Shown here: one piece after another, positions 34,292 through 43,728 of the stretch | Layout: every line of letters begins with the position of its first letter | How positions within the stretch are numbered: the stretch's first letter is position 1 | Source of the DNA: Tabrizicola sp. | GTDB taxonomy: Bacteria; Pseudomonadota; Alphaproteobacteria; Rhodobacterales; Rhodobacteraceae | Length of the DNA: 64,000 bases | Reading direction: 5' to 3' | Assembly (NCBI RefSeq): GCF_030694085.1 | Contig: NZ_JAUXZE010000009.1 | Coordinates: 219,575-283,574 of the forward strand | Made by a program: the position numbers and the translations under genes | Notes under the pieces: generated by a model | What the model was told of the DNA's origin: nothing | Databases searched by the model: none | The model's input: the letters and a program-made list of their open reading frames with translations, nothing else

Positions 34292-35527
34292 TCACCGGGG
34301 GGGCAGATGTTCCCGGATCAACTCGGAGCGGTGTCGGAAAACCGAGACATCGTCAAAGGGAGCGCCATCTGCAGCGGCGTTGCGGACCAGTGTGGCTCGA
34401 CGCCCGGGTGCACGCGCAAGCTCGATCATTTGCCTGGCCAGGGCTGACACATCGTTCAGGGGCGCCAACACGCCGCCTCCATTTCCGCTTATCAGATCCC
34501 GCGCAAAGGCACCGTCATAGCCGACAATCGGTGTGCCCGACGCAAGCGCCTCGATAAGGCAGCGTGGCGATTCGGGTGTCTTGTGGCAGAAGAGGAAGAT
34601 ATCTGCCGCGCGGAGGGCCGCAAGAATTGCCGCACGGTCCGACGTGAAGCCGGGTGCCGCAATCTTATCTTCCAGCCCCTTTTCGACGATCCGCGCACGC
34701 AGTGCGTCAAGTTCGGTACCATCGCCAAGCCATTGAGCTTCGAACTCCACGCCAGCGCGATGGACCGAGTCCAGCACCTCAAGCCAGTCGAACGGTCCCT
34801 TCATGGGATCTGCGCGTCCGACGTAAATGATCTTCAGCGGCCCCAAGCCGGTCGCTGCCGCCTGCACCTTGGCGTCCAACGCAACCGGGTCGATGTGATC
34901 GGACTTGCTGAGGTGGATGTCATGCACCAGTTGCGGGTTACGGCTGAAGGGTGCGTAAACCTTGAATGTCTCACCCCCGTGAAAGAAGCCGACGTGGGCT
35001 CGGCGGATCAGGCGACGTTCCAGCCAAGCCATCGGTCTATGGTACAGGCGTGCCTGGAGTCTGCGCCGCCAGTTCCCTTGACCTATCAATCGCCGTGTCA
35101 CCTGCGACTCGACCCGGTCGGTCCATACTCCATAGGGTCGGCCCATTTTCCAGGCCTCATGGCAACCCACAGATCCCCAATCCCCGAAGAGACCACCGAT
35201 CGCGAAGCTGATGTAATCGGCTTCCGCAATCAGATCACGAATCTGACGTCGTACTGTCGGCAGCAGGCGCAGAAAGCGATCCGGGCGATAGGCCATCGGA
35301 ACCGGCACGATCTTGATCCGATCAAGCGCAGGACCCACCAACTCCAGCGGCCCCCAGCTTTTCGGCATCGGACCGTCCGTCACTGGCATTATCACCGTGA
35401 GGAGGTCAAAATTATCCGCCCAAAGGCGCAGGCCGTTGCGCGCCTGATCCTCAAGATAGAGTTTGCCTTCCTTGCGATGAAGCGGGACCGGTGCATAGAT
35501 CAACAAGCGCTTACCGTCACCACGCAT
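34292..35527 (-). CDS. Glycosyltransferase family 4-like protein
   Basis: GT-B glycosyltransferase of 411 residues. The C-terminal domain is clear: KIIYVGRADPMKGPFDWLEVL (about residues 231-251), then FLFCHKTPESPRCLIEALASGTPIVGYDGAFARDL, with the E-x7-E-like PxxLIEALA sugar-nucleotide motif. The N-terminal acceptor domain is divergent. No polysaccharide genes are adjacent, and the rhamnose operon is 20 kb away. Base composition is visibly lower in GC than its neighbours and the flanks are AT-rich, suggesting transfer. Acceptor and donor unknown. Confidence 0.82.
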   Translation of the reverse strand: MRGDGKRLLIYAPVPLHRKEGKLYLEDQARNGLRLWADNFDLLTVIMPVTDGPMPKSWGPLELVGPALDRIKIVPVPMAYRPDRFLRLLPTVRRQIRDLIAEADYISFAIGGLFGDWGSVGCHEAWKMGRPYGVWTDRVESQVTRRLIGQGNWRRRLQARLYHRPMAWLERRLIRRAHVGFFHGGETFKVYAPFSRNPQLVHDIHLSKSDHIDPVALDAKVQAAATGLGPLKIIYVGRADPMKGPFDWLEVLDSVHRAGVEFEAQWLGDGTELDALRARIVEKGLEDKIAAPGFTSDRAAILAALRAADIFLFCHKTPESPRCLIEALASGTPIVGYDGAFARDLISGNGGGVLAPLNDVSALARQMIELARAPGRRATLVRNAAADGAPFDDVSVFRHRSELIREHLPPR

Positions 35528-35679
35528 TTGGTCTCCACCTTACTAATGTCGACACCACCTGGGTAGCCAACGGTTTAGCGCCAAGGGTCGCCTGTTTTCT
35601 CTTATCATTCAAGCGCTTTGGTCCTTGGCCAAAGGGGTAGGGCACAGTTTTCGAATGGCTGCTGCGCCTGGGGCGAAAC

Positions 35680-36588
35680 TTATCCGGGTCGCACCACCGC
35701 CGTGCTTTGCGCCGAGCGGATGAAGTTCGATGCAGGCCCCGTAAGTGGTGCACCCTTGCGCCAGGCCAGGCCAACCTGCACCGAGGGCAGGTCGCCCGAA
35801 ACATCGCGGATCTCGATCCGGTCGCCTTCCAGGCTCCAGGGCCGGTAGACCAGGCTGGGCAGGATCGCCAGCCCGGCCCCCGTGGCGACCAGGCTGCGCA
35901 CTGCCTCGACGCTGCGGGTGCGGAAGGCGATCTGCGGCTTGACTGGCAGGGCGGCGGTCAGGCGGCGGGTCGATTCCTCGATCTCGTCCACCATCAGCTG
36001 AATCATCGGAGTGCCAGCAAGCTCCTCCAGCGTAATGCTTTCCTGTTGCGCCAGCGGATGCCCCAGCGGCAGCCAAAGCCGATAGGGCGACACCAGCAGC
36101 GTCTCGACGTTCAGCGCCATGCGGTCATGCACGGACGAAGTCAGCAGCACCGCCACGTCAAGCTCTCCCCCGATCAGCAGATGCTGCAGGTATTCGCCGC
36201 TGTCCTCGATGACGTTCAGCTCGACCTGCGGAAAGGCGCGGCGATAGCGTTGCAGGATGTCGGACAGCACATAGCCCGCGACCAGGCTGGTGACCCCCAG
36301 CGACAGGCGGCCGCGGGCGGTTTCGGCTTCGGCCTGAAAGGTGCTTCGGGCATTGACCACGTCGGACAGGATCTGCCGGGCATGGCGCAGGAAGGCCGAC
36401 CCCTTGTGCGTCAGCAGAATCCCCCGTGCCTGCCGGTCGAACAGCGTCACCCCCAGGTCGTCCTCCAGCCCGCGGATCGCCTCGGTCACCGAGGACTGGC
36501 TGATCGACAGCGCCCGCGCCGCGCCCGAGACCGACCCGGCTTCGGCGGCGGCGACGAAGAACTGAAGCTGGCGCAGCGTGAAAGCCAT
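35680..36588 (-). CDS. LysR family transcriptional regulator
   Basis: 302 residues. N-terminal winged helix MAFTLRQLQFFVAAAEAGSVSGAARALSISQSSVTEAIRGLEDDLGVTLFDRQ (residues 1-53 by position; key motif AARALSISQSSVTEAI). The effector-binding domain begins near 90 with GRLSLGVTSLVAGYVLSDIL and contains ATGAGLAILPSLV. A much longer frame (to 36846) overlaps the divergent transporter gene, so ATG 36588 is used. Divergent from the YdcZ-type DMT transporter, its likely target. Confidence 0.92.
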   Translation of the reverse strand: MAFTLRQLQFFVAAAEAGSVSGAARALSISQSSVTEAIRGLEDDLGVTLFDRQARGILLTHKGSAFLRHARQILSDVVNARSTFQAEAETARGRLSLGVTSLVAGYVLSDILQRYRRAFPQVELNVIEDSGEYLQHLLIGGELDVAVLLTSSVHDRMALNVETLLVSPYRLWLPLGHPLAQQESITLEELAGTPMIQLMVDEIEESTRRLTAALPVKPQIAFRTRSVEAVRSLVATGAGLAILPSLVYRPWSLEGDRIEIRDVSGDLPSVQVGLAWRKGAPLTGPASNFIRSAQSTAVVRPG

Positions 36589-36597
36589 CGGAACCGC

Positions 36598-36612
36598 CGA
36601 TAGGGGATATCG
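36598..36612. promoter_or_regulatory. Candidate LysR-type site between regulator and transporter
   Basis: Inverted repeat CGATA-GGGGA-TATCG, 10 bp upstream of the LysR gene start in the 109-bp divergent gap. Size and position suit autoregulation; not proven. Confidence 0.4.
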
Positions 36613-36697
36613 CCAATCTGCCCGAACCCGCGCCGGGCGCAAGGGTTGATGCTGGCGGAGCGGGGTGGTCAGATGGTCCAAAGCAACGGAGGAGCGC

Positions 36698-37132
36698 ATG
36701 TGGTGGGTAATCCTGGCCGTAGTGCTGGGCGGGGCGGCGATCTCGGTCCAGGCCCCGATCAACGCGGCCCTGTCCCGCGAGCTTGGGGCCGCAGTGCCCG
36801 CCGCTGCGGTGTCGTTCGGCGTGGGCTTCCTTGTCCTGCTGGCCATCGCGGCGTTTCAGGGCCAGGGTGGCGCCTTCCTGAAGCTGCCGCAGGTCCCGGC
36901 CTGGACCCTGGTTGGCGGCGTCCTGGGTGCCTGGTATGTGTTCGCGACCGTCTGGGGCGTCGCCTCCCTGGGCGTGGTCACCCTGGTCGCCGCGCTGATC
37001 CTGGGCCAGATGGCCGCCGCGATGGTCATTGACGCGACCGGGGCCCTGGGCATGGCGGTGCGCGAAGTCACGCCAACGCGGCTTGCCGCCGCAGCTCTGG
37101 TGGCCGCGGGGCTACTCTTGTCGCGGCTTTAG
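36698..37132 (+). CDS. DMT-family inner-membrane protein, YdcZ/DUF606 type
   Basis: 144-residue membrane protein with about five hydrophobic helices, a half-size drug/metabolite transporter relative (DUF606). N-terminal VILAVVLGGAAISVQAPINAALSRELGA is the family signature, with VGGVLGAWYVFATVWGVASLGVVTLVAALILGQM in the middle. Such proteins usually act as dimers or in pairs; only one copy is present. ATG 36698 has GGAGG (36689-36693) upstream. Divergent from the LysR gene and overlapping the hydroxyacid dehydrogenase 3' end by 4 bp. Confidence 0.87.
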   Translation: MWWVILAVVLGGAAISVQAPINAALSRELGAAVPAAAVSFGVGFLVLLAIAAFQGQGGAFLKLPQVPAWTLVGGVLGAWYVFATVWGVASLGVVTLVAALILGQMAAAMVIDATGALGMAVREVTPTRLAAAALVAAGLLLSRL

Positions 37133-38142
37133 GACCGATCCACCGGCTTTGACCGGAACCGCGCCACGGTTTCCCGCTCGGCCCGGCGGCAGGCGACGGG
37201 GGCCAGACCCCGGGCGATCAGGTCCATGTCCTCCAGCACGCGTGTGCCGATTTCCCGCAGCGCAAATTCCAGCGCCCCGGCCCGGTGCGGTGAGAACAGC
37301 ATGTTGGGAGTGCGGCGGATTGGATCGTCCTGTGGCAGCGGCTCGACCGGAAAGACATCGGTCGCGACGCGGATGCGCCCCTCGGAAGCGGCCTGAGTCA
37401 GGGCCGGAAAGTCGACAGCTGCGGCACGCGACATCAGCAGAAGCATCGCCCCCTTCTGCATCAGCGACAGCGCGCCGGCGTCGATCAACCCCTTGTTTTC
37501 CGTCGTGATCGCCGCCATCACGAAGATAAAGCGGTTCTCGGCCATCAGGGTGTCGAAATCCACCGGCTCCACCCCCAACCGCCGCAGGTGGCCGGGGGGA
37601 AGCCAGGGGTCATGCGCCTGGACGCGGCAGCCGAACGGGGCCAGCAACCGGTGCAGCGCCCGCCCCAGATCACCGAACCCGATGATCCCCACGGTCGATC
37701 CCGCCAGCATCTCGGACTCACGGTTGCCGTCAAACAGCCATTTCTCCTGACCCCGCAGGAAGGCCGCATGTTCGCCGTGGATGTTGCGCGCCAGGCTAAG
37801 CGCCATGCCCAGCGCCATCTCGGCCACGGGTGCGGCAAAGACTCCGCCGGGCGCAAGCACCGGGATGCCGCGGCGAAAACATTCCTCATAGTCGATGTTC
37901 GGCAGGAAGTTGGTCTCGACATTGAAGATCGCCCGCAGGTTCGGCGCCAGCGCCAGCCGGTCCGCGCCCATCGGTTGCTGCGAGATCAGGATGTCCGTCC
38001 CCGGCAGGTGTTCGGCATAGAAGGCGTCGCGGTCCTGGCCCTGCCATTCCGTCACCTGATACCGGCTTGTGAACGCCGCCAGCTCATGGGCCGAAAAGAT
38101 GTCGCCGGTGCTCCGGGGATCGGGGTCGTAAAGCACGCGCAT
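37129..38142 (-). CDS. D-2-hydroxyacid dehydrogenase family protein
   Basis: NAD(P)-dependent D-isomer-specific 2-hydroxyacid dehydrogenase, about 337 residues. Cofactor motif TVGIIGFGDLGRALHRLLAPFG (about 144-165). The catalytic Arg lies in LLLMSRAAAVDF, the Glu near DVFPVEPLPQDDP, and the His in FSPHRAGA. The usual N-R-G of the arginine motif is replaced by M-S-R-A, a variation seen in this subgroup. ATG 38142 with GGAAGGA upstream is preferred to a TTG at 38160. Substrate unknown. Confidence 0.86.
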   Translation of the reverse strand: MRVLYDPDPRSTGDIFSAHELAAFTSRYQVTEWQGQDRDAFYAEHLPGTDILISQQPMGADRLALAPNLRAIFNVETNFLPNIDYEECFRRGIPVLAPGGVFAAPVAEMALGMALSLARNIHGEHAAFLRGQEKWLFDGNRESEMLAGSTVGIIGFGDLGRALHRLLAPFGCRVQAHDPWLPPGHLRRLGVEPVDFDTLMAENRFIFVMAAITTENKGLIDAGALSLMQKGAMLLLMSRAAAVDFPALTQAASEGRIRVATDVFPVEPLPQDDPIRRTPNMLFSPHRAGALEFALREIGTRVLEDMDLIARGLAPVACRRAERETVARFRSKPVDRS

Positions 38143-38226
38143 CGGGGGTCCTTCCGGCAATTTGCCCGACCCTAGGCGCAGTCCGCCTCCGGGGACAAGG
38201 CCAGTCCGGCCCTGCCCGGTTGTCCG

Positions 38227-38544
38227 CTAACCCGTCCAGCGCCCCTGCGCCTCCACCCGCCACGGCGCTGCGACCGGCGGCGGCGGCGCGCCCTCTTGCC
38301 AGAAGCACAGACGCAGGTGGTCGGGCGCATCACCCTCGGCCACCAGCGCCCAGTCCATCTGGAACCCGTCGATCAGCAGCCCCTCGGCGTAGAAGACGAT
38401 CTCTTCGGCCTCCAGCGCCTCGGAAGGCGAGGGGTCCCAACTCTCTCCGCCCCAGAACACCAGCCCCTCGATGTCGCGATGCTTCCGCGCGATCTTCGCA
38501 AGCGGGGTAAGGAACGCCTCGACCGGGGTCGGTTCCTTCGCCAT
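38227..38544 (-). CDS. Conserved hypothetical protein, 105 residues
   Basis: No recognised family. Soluble, acidic, tryptophan-rich (VFWGGESWDPSPSEALEAEEIVFYAEGLLIDGFQMDWALVAEG by position 30-72, key features WGGESWDP and EEIVFYAEG), with proline-rich C-terminus (EGAPPPPVAAPW). The start ATG overlaps the stop codon of the GAF gene upstream (ATGA), which indicates a real, translationally coupled gene. Function not assigned. Confidence 0.65.
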   Translation of the reverse strand: MAKEPTPVEAFLTPLAKIARKHRDIEGLVFWGGESWDPSPSEALEAEEIVFYAEGLLIDGFQMDWALVAEGDAPDHLRLCFWQEGAPPPPVAAPWRVEAQGRWTG

Positions 38545-38966
38545 CACCGCAGCTCCGCCGCCAGGGCCGGGACTGCCTCGGCAACCAGCTGCTCATAGGC
38601 TGCCAGCTTCGCGGGCGTGAAGTGCCCGGCCTCGGCCAGGATGTTCACCGTCCCCAGCACCCGCCCACCCCCCACCACCGGCACGTTGATGCAGGACCCC
38701 AGGCCCAGCGACACGATCAGCGCGTGGTCGAAGAAGTACTTCGCAAACTCTGGCGGGGTGTTCGCCACGAAGGTCCGCCGCCCCGCGATTGTGGTGTCGT
38801 ACCAGCCGTCCTTCTCCATCGGTTTGGTCCCCGACACCGGATACTCCACCGGATGCGAGGTGAAGACGCGGCCAAACAGCGCCTTGTCCTCGTCCAGCTT
38901 CGTCACGGTGAAAAGCCGCGTGCCCAGCGCGGTACAGCGGGCGTGAAGATCGGTGAAGGCTGTCAA
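38544..38966 (-). CDS. GAF domain-containing protein
   Basis: Single small GAF domain of 140 residues: GTRLFTVTKLDEDKALFGRVFTSHPVEYPVSGTKPM, then HALIVSLGLGSCINVPVVGGGRVLGTVNILAEAGHFT (ligand-pocket strand and helix). No output domain is attached. The frame starts with TTG at 38966, preceded by GAGGAAAG at good spacing; no ATG occurs early enough to cover the domain, so a TTG start is likely. Coupled to the 105-residue protein downstream. The ligand is unknown; the pair may be a sensory or metabolic module. Confidence 0.8.
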   Translation of the reverse strand: MTAFTDLHARCTALGTRLFTVTKLDEDKALFGRVFTSHPVEYPVSGTKPMEKDGWYDTTIAGRRTFVANTPPEFAKYFFDHALIVSLGLGSCINVPVVGGGRVLGTVNILAEAGHFTPAKLAAYEQLVAEAVPALAAELR

Positions 38967-39058
38967 TCTTTCCTCGCTTTGCGCCGGATCAAGGCGCGGG
39001 TGCCGGGTTCAAGGCCATTCTCTGCCCCGAACCCCGACTGTCAATCCTGCGAGGCCCC

Positions 39059-39457
39059 ATGCAATACGAACTCTCTGCCCGCCGTCTGGACGCGACCGTC
39101 AGCCTGGCGACCAGCCACGGGGCCGAGGTGCGGCTGGCCACTGACATGGACGGCCGCAAGGACGCGCTGAACCCGGTGGAACTGCTGCTGTCAGCACTCG
39201 CCGCCTGCATGATCAAGGGGGCCGAGCGGGTGCTGCCGACGCTGAAGTTCCAGCTGGACGGGATGACGGTCCATCTTTTCGCCGACCGTCAGGATGCGCC
39301 GCCAAAACTGACGGCGATCCGGTATGAGATCACTGTCGCCACCCCGGAAAGCGACGCGCGGCTGGACCTTCTGCACCGCAACATCCTGAAATACGGCACG
39401 ATTTCCAACACGCTGACCGCCGCCGTGCCCCTGACCGGGACCATCCGCCGGGCGTGA
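39059..39457 (+). CDS. OsmC family protein
   Basis: 132 residues of the OsmC/Ohr superfamily (peroxide-reducing or related). The first reactive-Cys helix is NPVELLLSALAACMIKGAERVL (Cys about residue 50). The expected second Cys near residue 115 is missing (helix LLHRNILKYGTISNTLTAAV), so this is not a classical Ohr dithiol peroxidase. Divergent from the GAF gene and convergent with holA. Role probably in thiol or electrophile handling; uncertain. Confidence 0.85.
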   Translation: MQYELSARRLDATVSLATSHGAEVRLATDMDGRKDALNPVELLLSALAACMIKGAERVLPTLKFQLDGMTVHLFADRQDAPPKLTAIRYEITVATPESDARLDLLHRNILKYGTISNTLTAAVPLTGTIRRA

Positions 39458-39463
39458 GGCCCG

Positions 39464-40477
39464 CTACCGCCGCGTCATTGCAATACGGATCAGGGCGCGC
39501 TCCATCAGCGCCATGCCGGGGGCCTTGCTCGCGGACCGCAGCGTCAGGTCGGTCTCCAAGAGCACCGCCACCGCCGTCTCCAGCGCGCGGACGCCCCATT
39601 GCCCCGCCTGCCGCCCCATCGCGTCCTTCTGCTTGAAGTTCACCCGCGCCCGCTGGATGCCAACCCCCGGGCCCTGCGGATCGGTCGCCGCGGCGTGCAG
39701 GATGCGAAAGTGCCGCAAGGCGCCGATGCAGATCGTCACTGGCTGGACGCCCTGCCCCTCCAGCCGCCGGAACAGGGGCCCGATGGCCTGCGACCGTGCT
39801 TCGGCCACCGCGTCGATCAGCTCGTCTACCTCGGCCTCGATGGTCGCGGGGGCCATCGCGGCCACGTCGGCAGGCATCAGGGGCGAAGGATCGCCCCACT
39901 TGTAAAGCGCGATCTTCTCCAGCGTCTGCCGGAAATCGCCGGGGTCCAGCGCGCGAGCCAGAGTGTTCAGGTCGGTCATCGCCTCGCGGTCGATGTCGAC
40001 CAGCCCGGCCGCTTTCAGCGCGGCTTCGATCTCTTCCCGGCCCGGAGGCTCGTCATAAAGCCCGATGCAGACCGCCGAGGGGTGCTTTTCGAACAGCACC
40101 TTCAGCGCCGACTTGCCGGTCAGGTTGCCCGCCGTGACCACGATCACCGCATCGCCGGGTTTCCATTCCTTCAAAGCCACGGCCACCGTGTCGGTCAGAC
40201 CGTCCGTCGCTTCCTCCAGAAACGCCACGCGGGGACCCGGAAAGAACCCCACCGCCTTGATCGCGTCCAGAAGCAGGCTGCCATCCTTTCGCAGATCCGC
40301 GCCCGACATCCGCGTCAGGCGCATCTCGGCCTCGCCCTCCGGCCCGACCAAGGCCGCGATGGCCTCCTGCCGCTTCAACGCCACTCGCATCGCGTCGGCA
40401 CCGAAGATCAGCAGCCCCGCCCGCGCCGGGTCGGGCTTGGCACAATAGCGGGCGGCCTCGGCGCCCTTCAGGATCAT
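39464..40477 (-). CDS. holA: DNA polymerase III subunit delta
   Basis: Clamp-loader subunit that opens the beta clamp, 337 residues, typical. Landmarks: MILKGAEAARYCAKPDPARAGLLIFGAD (N-terminal strand), AVIVVTAGNLTGKSALKVLFEKHP, LNTLARALDPGDFRQTLEKIALYKWG and the C-terminal region with alpha-proteobacterial spacing. Its start overlaps the lptE stop by 4 bp; the leuS-lptE-holA order on the minus strand is conserved in Rhodobacterales and many other proteobacteria. Confidence 0.95.
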   Translation of the reverse strand: MILKGAEAARYCAKPDPARAGLLIFGADAMRVALKRQEAIAALVGPEGEAEMRLTRMSGADLRKDGSLLLDAIKAVGFFPGPRVAFLEEATDGLTDTVAVALKEWKPGDAVIVVTAGNLTGKSALKVLFEKHPSAVCIGLYDEPPGREEIEAALKAAGLVDIDREAMTDLNTLARALDPGDFRQTLEKIALYKWGDPSPLMPADVAAMAPATIEAEVDELIDAVAEARSQAIGPLFRRLEGQGVQPVTICIGALRHFRILHAAATDPQGPGVGIQRARVNFKQKDAMGRQAGQWGVRALETAVAVLLETDLTLRSASKAPGMALMERALIRIAMTRR

Positions 40478-40950
40478 GGCAGGCTGTCGGCCGCACCGAT
40501 CAGGCGGGCGGTGATCTGGTCGGCCAGGAGTCGCATCAGGCGAAGGGCCGCATCCTCTTCGGCTGCCAGCTGGGCCACGGTCGATCCCGTCGCGGAATAG
40601 GCGGTGAAGCTTTGCACCCGGCCCCCGGTGATCCGGGCACCACTGGCCTGGTCGGTCAATGAATAGTCGACAACGCCCTTAAGATTGTAGCGGGTGATCT
40701 TGTTGTCAGCCGTGAAGCCAACCCCCACGGTTTCCGTGGTGATCGTGTAGGCCAGGTCATAACGCGCTGCCTCGGGTCGGCCCAGCCGTTCCTCCAGCCG
40801 TTCGACCAGATCGAAGCCGTTCTTGTCCGTGGGGTCCTGAACCCGCACCGCGCCCGTCAGCCTGGCCGCACCGCCGCCCGGACCATAGGCCGGGGTGAAC
40901 CCGCAGGCGGCCAGCGCCAGAGGAGCAAGCAGAAGCGTCCGGCGGGACAT
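40474..40950 (-). CDS. lptE: LPS-assembly lipoprotein LptE
   Basis: Outer-membrane lipoprotein that plugs the LptD barrel, about 158 residues. A lipobox LALAACGF occurs near residues 10-17, with Cys as the predicted lipid-modified residue, followed by GFTPAYGPGG typical of LptE in this group. Later stretches (YDLAYTITTETVGVGFT, and LADQITARLIGAAD) fit the family. The frame is open to 41022 but that part translates a palindromic repeat, so ATG 40950 is used. It lies between leuS and holA. Confidence 0.88.
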   Translation of the reverse strand: MSRRTLLLAPLALAACGFTPAYGPGGGAARLTGAVRVQDPTDKNGFDLVERLEERLGRPEAARYDLAYTITTETVGVGFTADNKITRYNLKGVVDYSLTDQASGARITGGRVQSFTAYSATGSTVAQLAAEEDAALRLMRLLADQITARLIGAADSLP

Positions 40951-40964
40951 CCGCGCGACCGGCC

Positions 40965-41001
40965 CCCTCTCCCCCTGGGGGAGAGGGCTGGGGTGGGGGG
41001 T
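40965..41001. repeat. CCCTCTCCCCC/GGGGGAGAGGG palindromic repeat
   Basis: A perfect 11-bp inverted repeat with a 1-nt centre (40965-40975, 40977-40987), followed by CTGGGGTGGGGGG. It fills the gap between leuS and lptE. Elements of this type are widespread in proteobacterial genomes and often mistranslated as PHPSPLP-type peptides. Confidence 0.75.
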
Positions 41002-41008
41002 CAGGCGG

Positions 41009-43639
41009 TCAGACGACGACATTGATGATGCGTCCCGGGACGACGATGATCTTCTTCACCGGCTGTCCGGCAAGGAACCTGACCACATCCTCGTCCGCCA
41101 GCGCCAGCTTTTCAACCTCTGCTGCGGGCATATCCTTCGGCACGCTGATTTCCGCCCGGCGCTTGCCGTTGATCTGGATCGGCAGGGTGACGGTATCATC
41201 CACCAGAAGCGCCGGATCGGCCTTGGGCCACGGCGCCTGCGCGCACAGGCCGGTGCCGCCCTGATGGTTCCAGATATCCTCGGCCAGATGCGGGGTCATC
41301 GGCGACATCAGCTTGGCCAAAGTGCGGATGGCGTCCTTCATCACCGGGGTCGAGGCATTGGCCTTGGCGATGGTGTTGTTGAAGGCATAAAGCGCAGCAA
41401 TGGCCTTGTTGAAGGCAAAGCCCTCGATCCCCTTGGTCACCTCGTCGATGGCGCGGGCGGTCGCCCGGGCCAAGGCCTCGTCACCCTCGCCCTTGTGGTC
41501 GGCGGGCATCTGACCGATGCGGTCACACAGCGCCCAGACGCGGGACAGGTGCTTGAACGCGGCTTCGGCACCCGACGAGGTCCATTCCACGTCACGCTCC
41601 GGGGGTGAATCCGACATCACGAACCAGCGCGCGGTATCCGCCCCGAAGGCCGCGATGATGTTCATCGGGTCGACGACATTCTTCTTCGACTTCGACATCT
41701 TGGCCGAAGGGATGATCTCGATCGCCGTCCCCGCCGCCTCTTCCAGCTTGGCCCTCAACTGGTCCTCGCTCAACTCGCTGAGGTCGGTCACATGATCCGC
41801 GCGCAGGAAGGCCACCGGCTCGTTGCCGATGTTGAAGCGCAACACGTCCTCGGGCAGGTGATAGACCGGGCGGCCCTGAGCATCCATCGACCGATAGATT
41901 TCGTGCGTGACCATGCCTTGCGTGAACAGCGCGTTGAACGGCTCGATGGCCTTCTGCGGCAGGTGGCCGGTCTTGTGCATCGCCCGGGCGAAGAAGCGCG
42001 AATACAAAAGGTGCAGGATCGCATGCTCGATCCCGCCGATGTACTGGTCGACGTTCATCCAGTATTCGGCGTCCTCCAGCACCGTGGGCGTCGTGGCACG
42101 CGGAGCGGTGAAGCGGGCGTAGTACCAGGACGAATCGACGAAGGTATCCATCGTGTCCGTCTCACGCCGGGCCTTGGCGCCGCATTTCGGGCAGGTGCAG
42201 TCGCGCCAGGTCGGGTGCCGGTCCAAGGGGTTGCCGGGGACGTCAAAGCTGACGTCATAGGGCAGCTCGACGGGCAGGTTCGCCTTCGCTTCCGGGACGA
42301 CACCGCAGGTCACGCAATGAATAACCGGGATCGGGCAGCCCCAGTAACGCTGCCGGGACACGCCCCAGTCGCGCAGGCGGAACTTGGTGACGCCCTTGCC
42401 ATAGCCGTTCGCCTCGGCATGGGCGATGGCGGTCGCCACGCCGTCGTCGCCGGTCTGCACCTTCTCTCCGGCGAAGCCGCGGATGTAGTGGACCTTCTCC
42501 GACTTCATCGGCACGAAGGCCTCGGTCAATGGCGAGTCCGAACCGTCGGCGGTGAACACGGGCTTGATCGGCAGCGCATATTTGGTGGCAAAGTCAAAGT
42601 CGCGCTGGTCATGCGCCGGGCAGCCGAAGATCGCGCCGGTGCCATAGTCCATCAGGATGAAGTTGGCGATCCAGACCGGCAGTTCCCACGCCGGGTCAAG
42701 CGGATGCTTCACGCGGATGCCGGTATCAAGACCGATCTTCTCGGCGGTTTCCAGCGCCTCGGCTGTGGTCCCGCCCTTGCGCGCCTCGGCCAGAAAGGCT
42801 GCGACCTTGGGGTCGGCTTCCAGCACCTTCGCCAGCGGATGATCCGGGGAAATCGCCGCGAAGCTTGCCCCCATCAGCGTGTCCGGGCGGGTGGTATAGA
42901 CCTCAAGCTTTTCAAAGCCTCCCGGCGCGCCGACCGTACCGAAGGCAAACTGCAGGCCCCGCGACTTGCCGATCCAGTTCGCCTGCATCAGGCGCACCTT
43001 TTCCGGCCAGTTCGTCAGCCCGTCCAGCGCGCCCAGCAGTTCCTCCGAGTAGTCCGAGATCTTGAAGAACCACTGCGTCAGCTCACGCCGCTCCACGGCA
43101 GCACCCGAACGCCAGCCCTTGCCGTCGATCACCTGCTCGTTGGCCAGCACCGTCATGTCGACCGGGTCCCAGTTGACCACGGCGGCCTTCCGGTAGACCA
43201 GCCCGGCCTCCATCATGTCGATGAACATCGCCTGCTGCTGGCCGTAATACTCCGGGTCGCAGGTCGCCAGCTCGCGCGACCAGTCGATGCTCAACCCCAA
43301 GGGCTTCATCTGCGCCTTCATGTCGGCGATGTTGCCGTAGGTCCAATCCTTCGGATGGCCGCCGCGTTCCATCGCCGCGTTCTCGGCCGGCATCCCGAAA
43401 GCGTCCCAGCCCATCGGGTGCAGCACGCTGTAGCCCTGCGCCAGCTTGGTCCGCGCCACGACATCGCCCATCGTGTAGTTGCGCACATGCCCCATGTGGA
43501 TGCGCCCCGAGGGGTAGGGGAACATCTCCAGCACGTAATACTTGGGCTTCAATGGATCGCGCCGCGCCGTGAAGGCCCCGGCCTTGTCCCAGGCGTCCTG
43601 CCATTGGGGTTCGATCACCGAAGGGTCATAGCGCGACAT
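41009..43639 (-). CDS. leuS: Leucine-tRNA ligase
   Basis: Class I aminoacyl-tRNA synthetase charging tRNA-Leu, about 876 residues. HIGH-type motif [19 protein letters not shown] (about residues 38-56). The CP1 editing domain follows ([39 protein letters not shown]). A zinc module has CVTCG and CPKCG, and KMSKS occurs in [17 protein letters not shown] 43639 has GAGG at correct spacing; the upstream ATG at 43651 does not. Head of the leuS-lptE-holA unit. Confidence 0.98.
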   Translation of the reverse strand: MSRYDPSVIEPQWQDAWDKAGAFTARRDPLKPKYYVLEMFPYPSGRIHMGHVRNYTMGDVVARTKLAQGYSVLHPMGWDAFGMPAENAAMERGGHPKDWTYGNIADMKAQMKPLGLSIDWSRELATCDPEYYGQQQAMFIDMMEAGLVYRKAAVVNWDPVDMTVLANEQVIDGKGWRSGAAVERRELTQWFFKISDYSEELLGALDGLTNWPEKVRLMQANWIGKSRGLQFAFGTVGAPGGFEKLEVYTTRPDTLMGASFAAISPDHPLAKVLEADPKVAAFLAEARKGGTTAEALETAEKIGLDTGIRVKHPLDPAWELPVWIANFILMDYGTGAIFGCPAHDQRDFDFATKYALPIKPVFTADGSDSPLTEAFVPMKSEKVHYIRGFAGEKVQTGDDGVATAIAHAEANGYGKGVTKFRLRDWGVSRQRYWGCPIPVIHCVTCGVVPEAKANLPVELPYDVSFDVPGNPLDRHPTWRDCTCPKCGAKARRETDTMDTFVDSSWYYARFTAPRATTPTVLEDAEYWMNVDQYIGGIEHAILHLLYSRFFARAMHKTGHLPQKAIEPFNALFTQGMVTHEIYRSMDAQGRPVYHLPEDVLRFNIGNEPVAFLRADHVTDLSELSEDQLRAKLEEAAGTAIEIIPSAKMSKSKKNVVDPMNIIAAFGADTARWFVMSDSPPERDVEWTSSGAEAAFKHLSRVWALCDRIGQMPADHKGEGDEALARATARAIDEVTKGIEGFAFNKAIAALYAFNNTIAKANASTPVMKDAIRTLAKLMSPMTPHLAEDIWNHQGGTGLCAQAPWPKADPALLVDDTVTLPIQINGKRRAEISVPKDMPAAEVEKLALADEDVVRFLAGQPVKKIIVVPGRIINVVV

Positions 43640-43728
43640 CAGGGGCCTCATGCGGAATTCCGCGCGGAATTACACATGCCAGCCCGGAAAGGTCCACCCC
43701 TTCCCGGCCCATCACGCCGCCAGAACGC

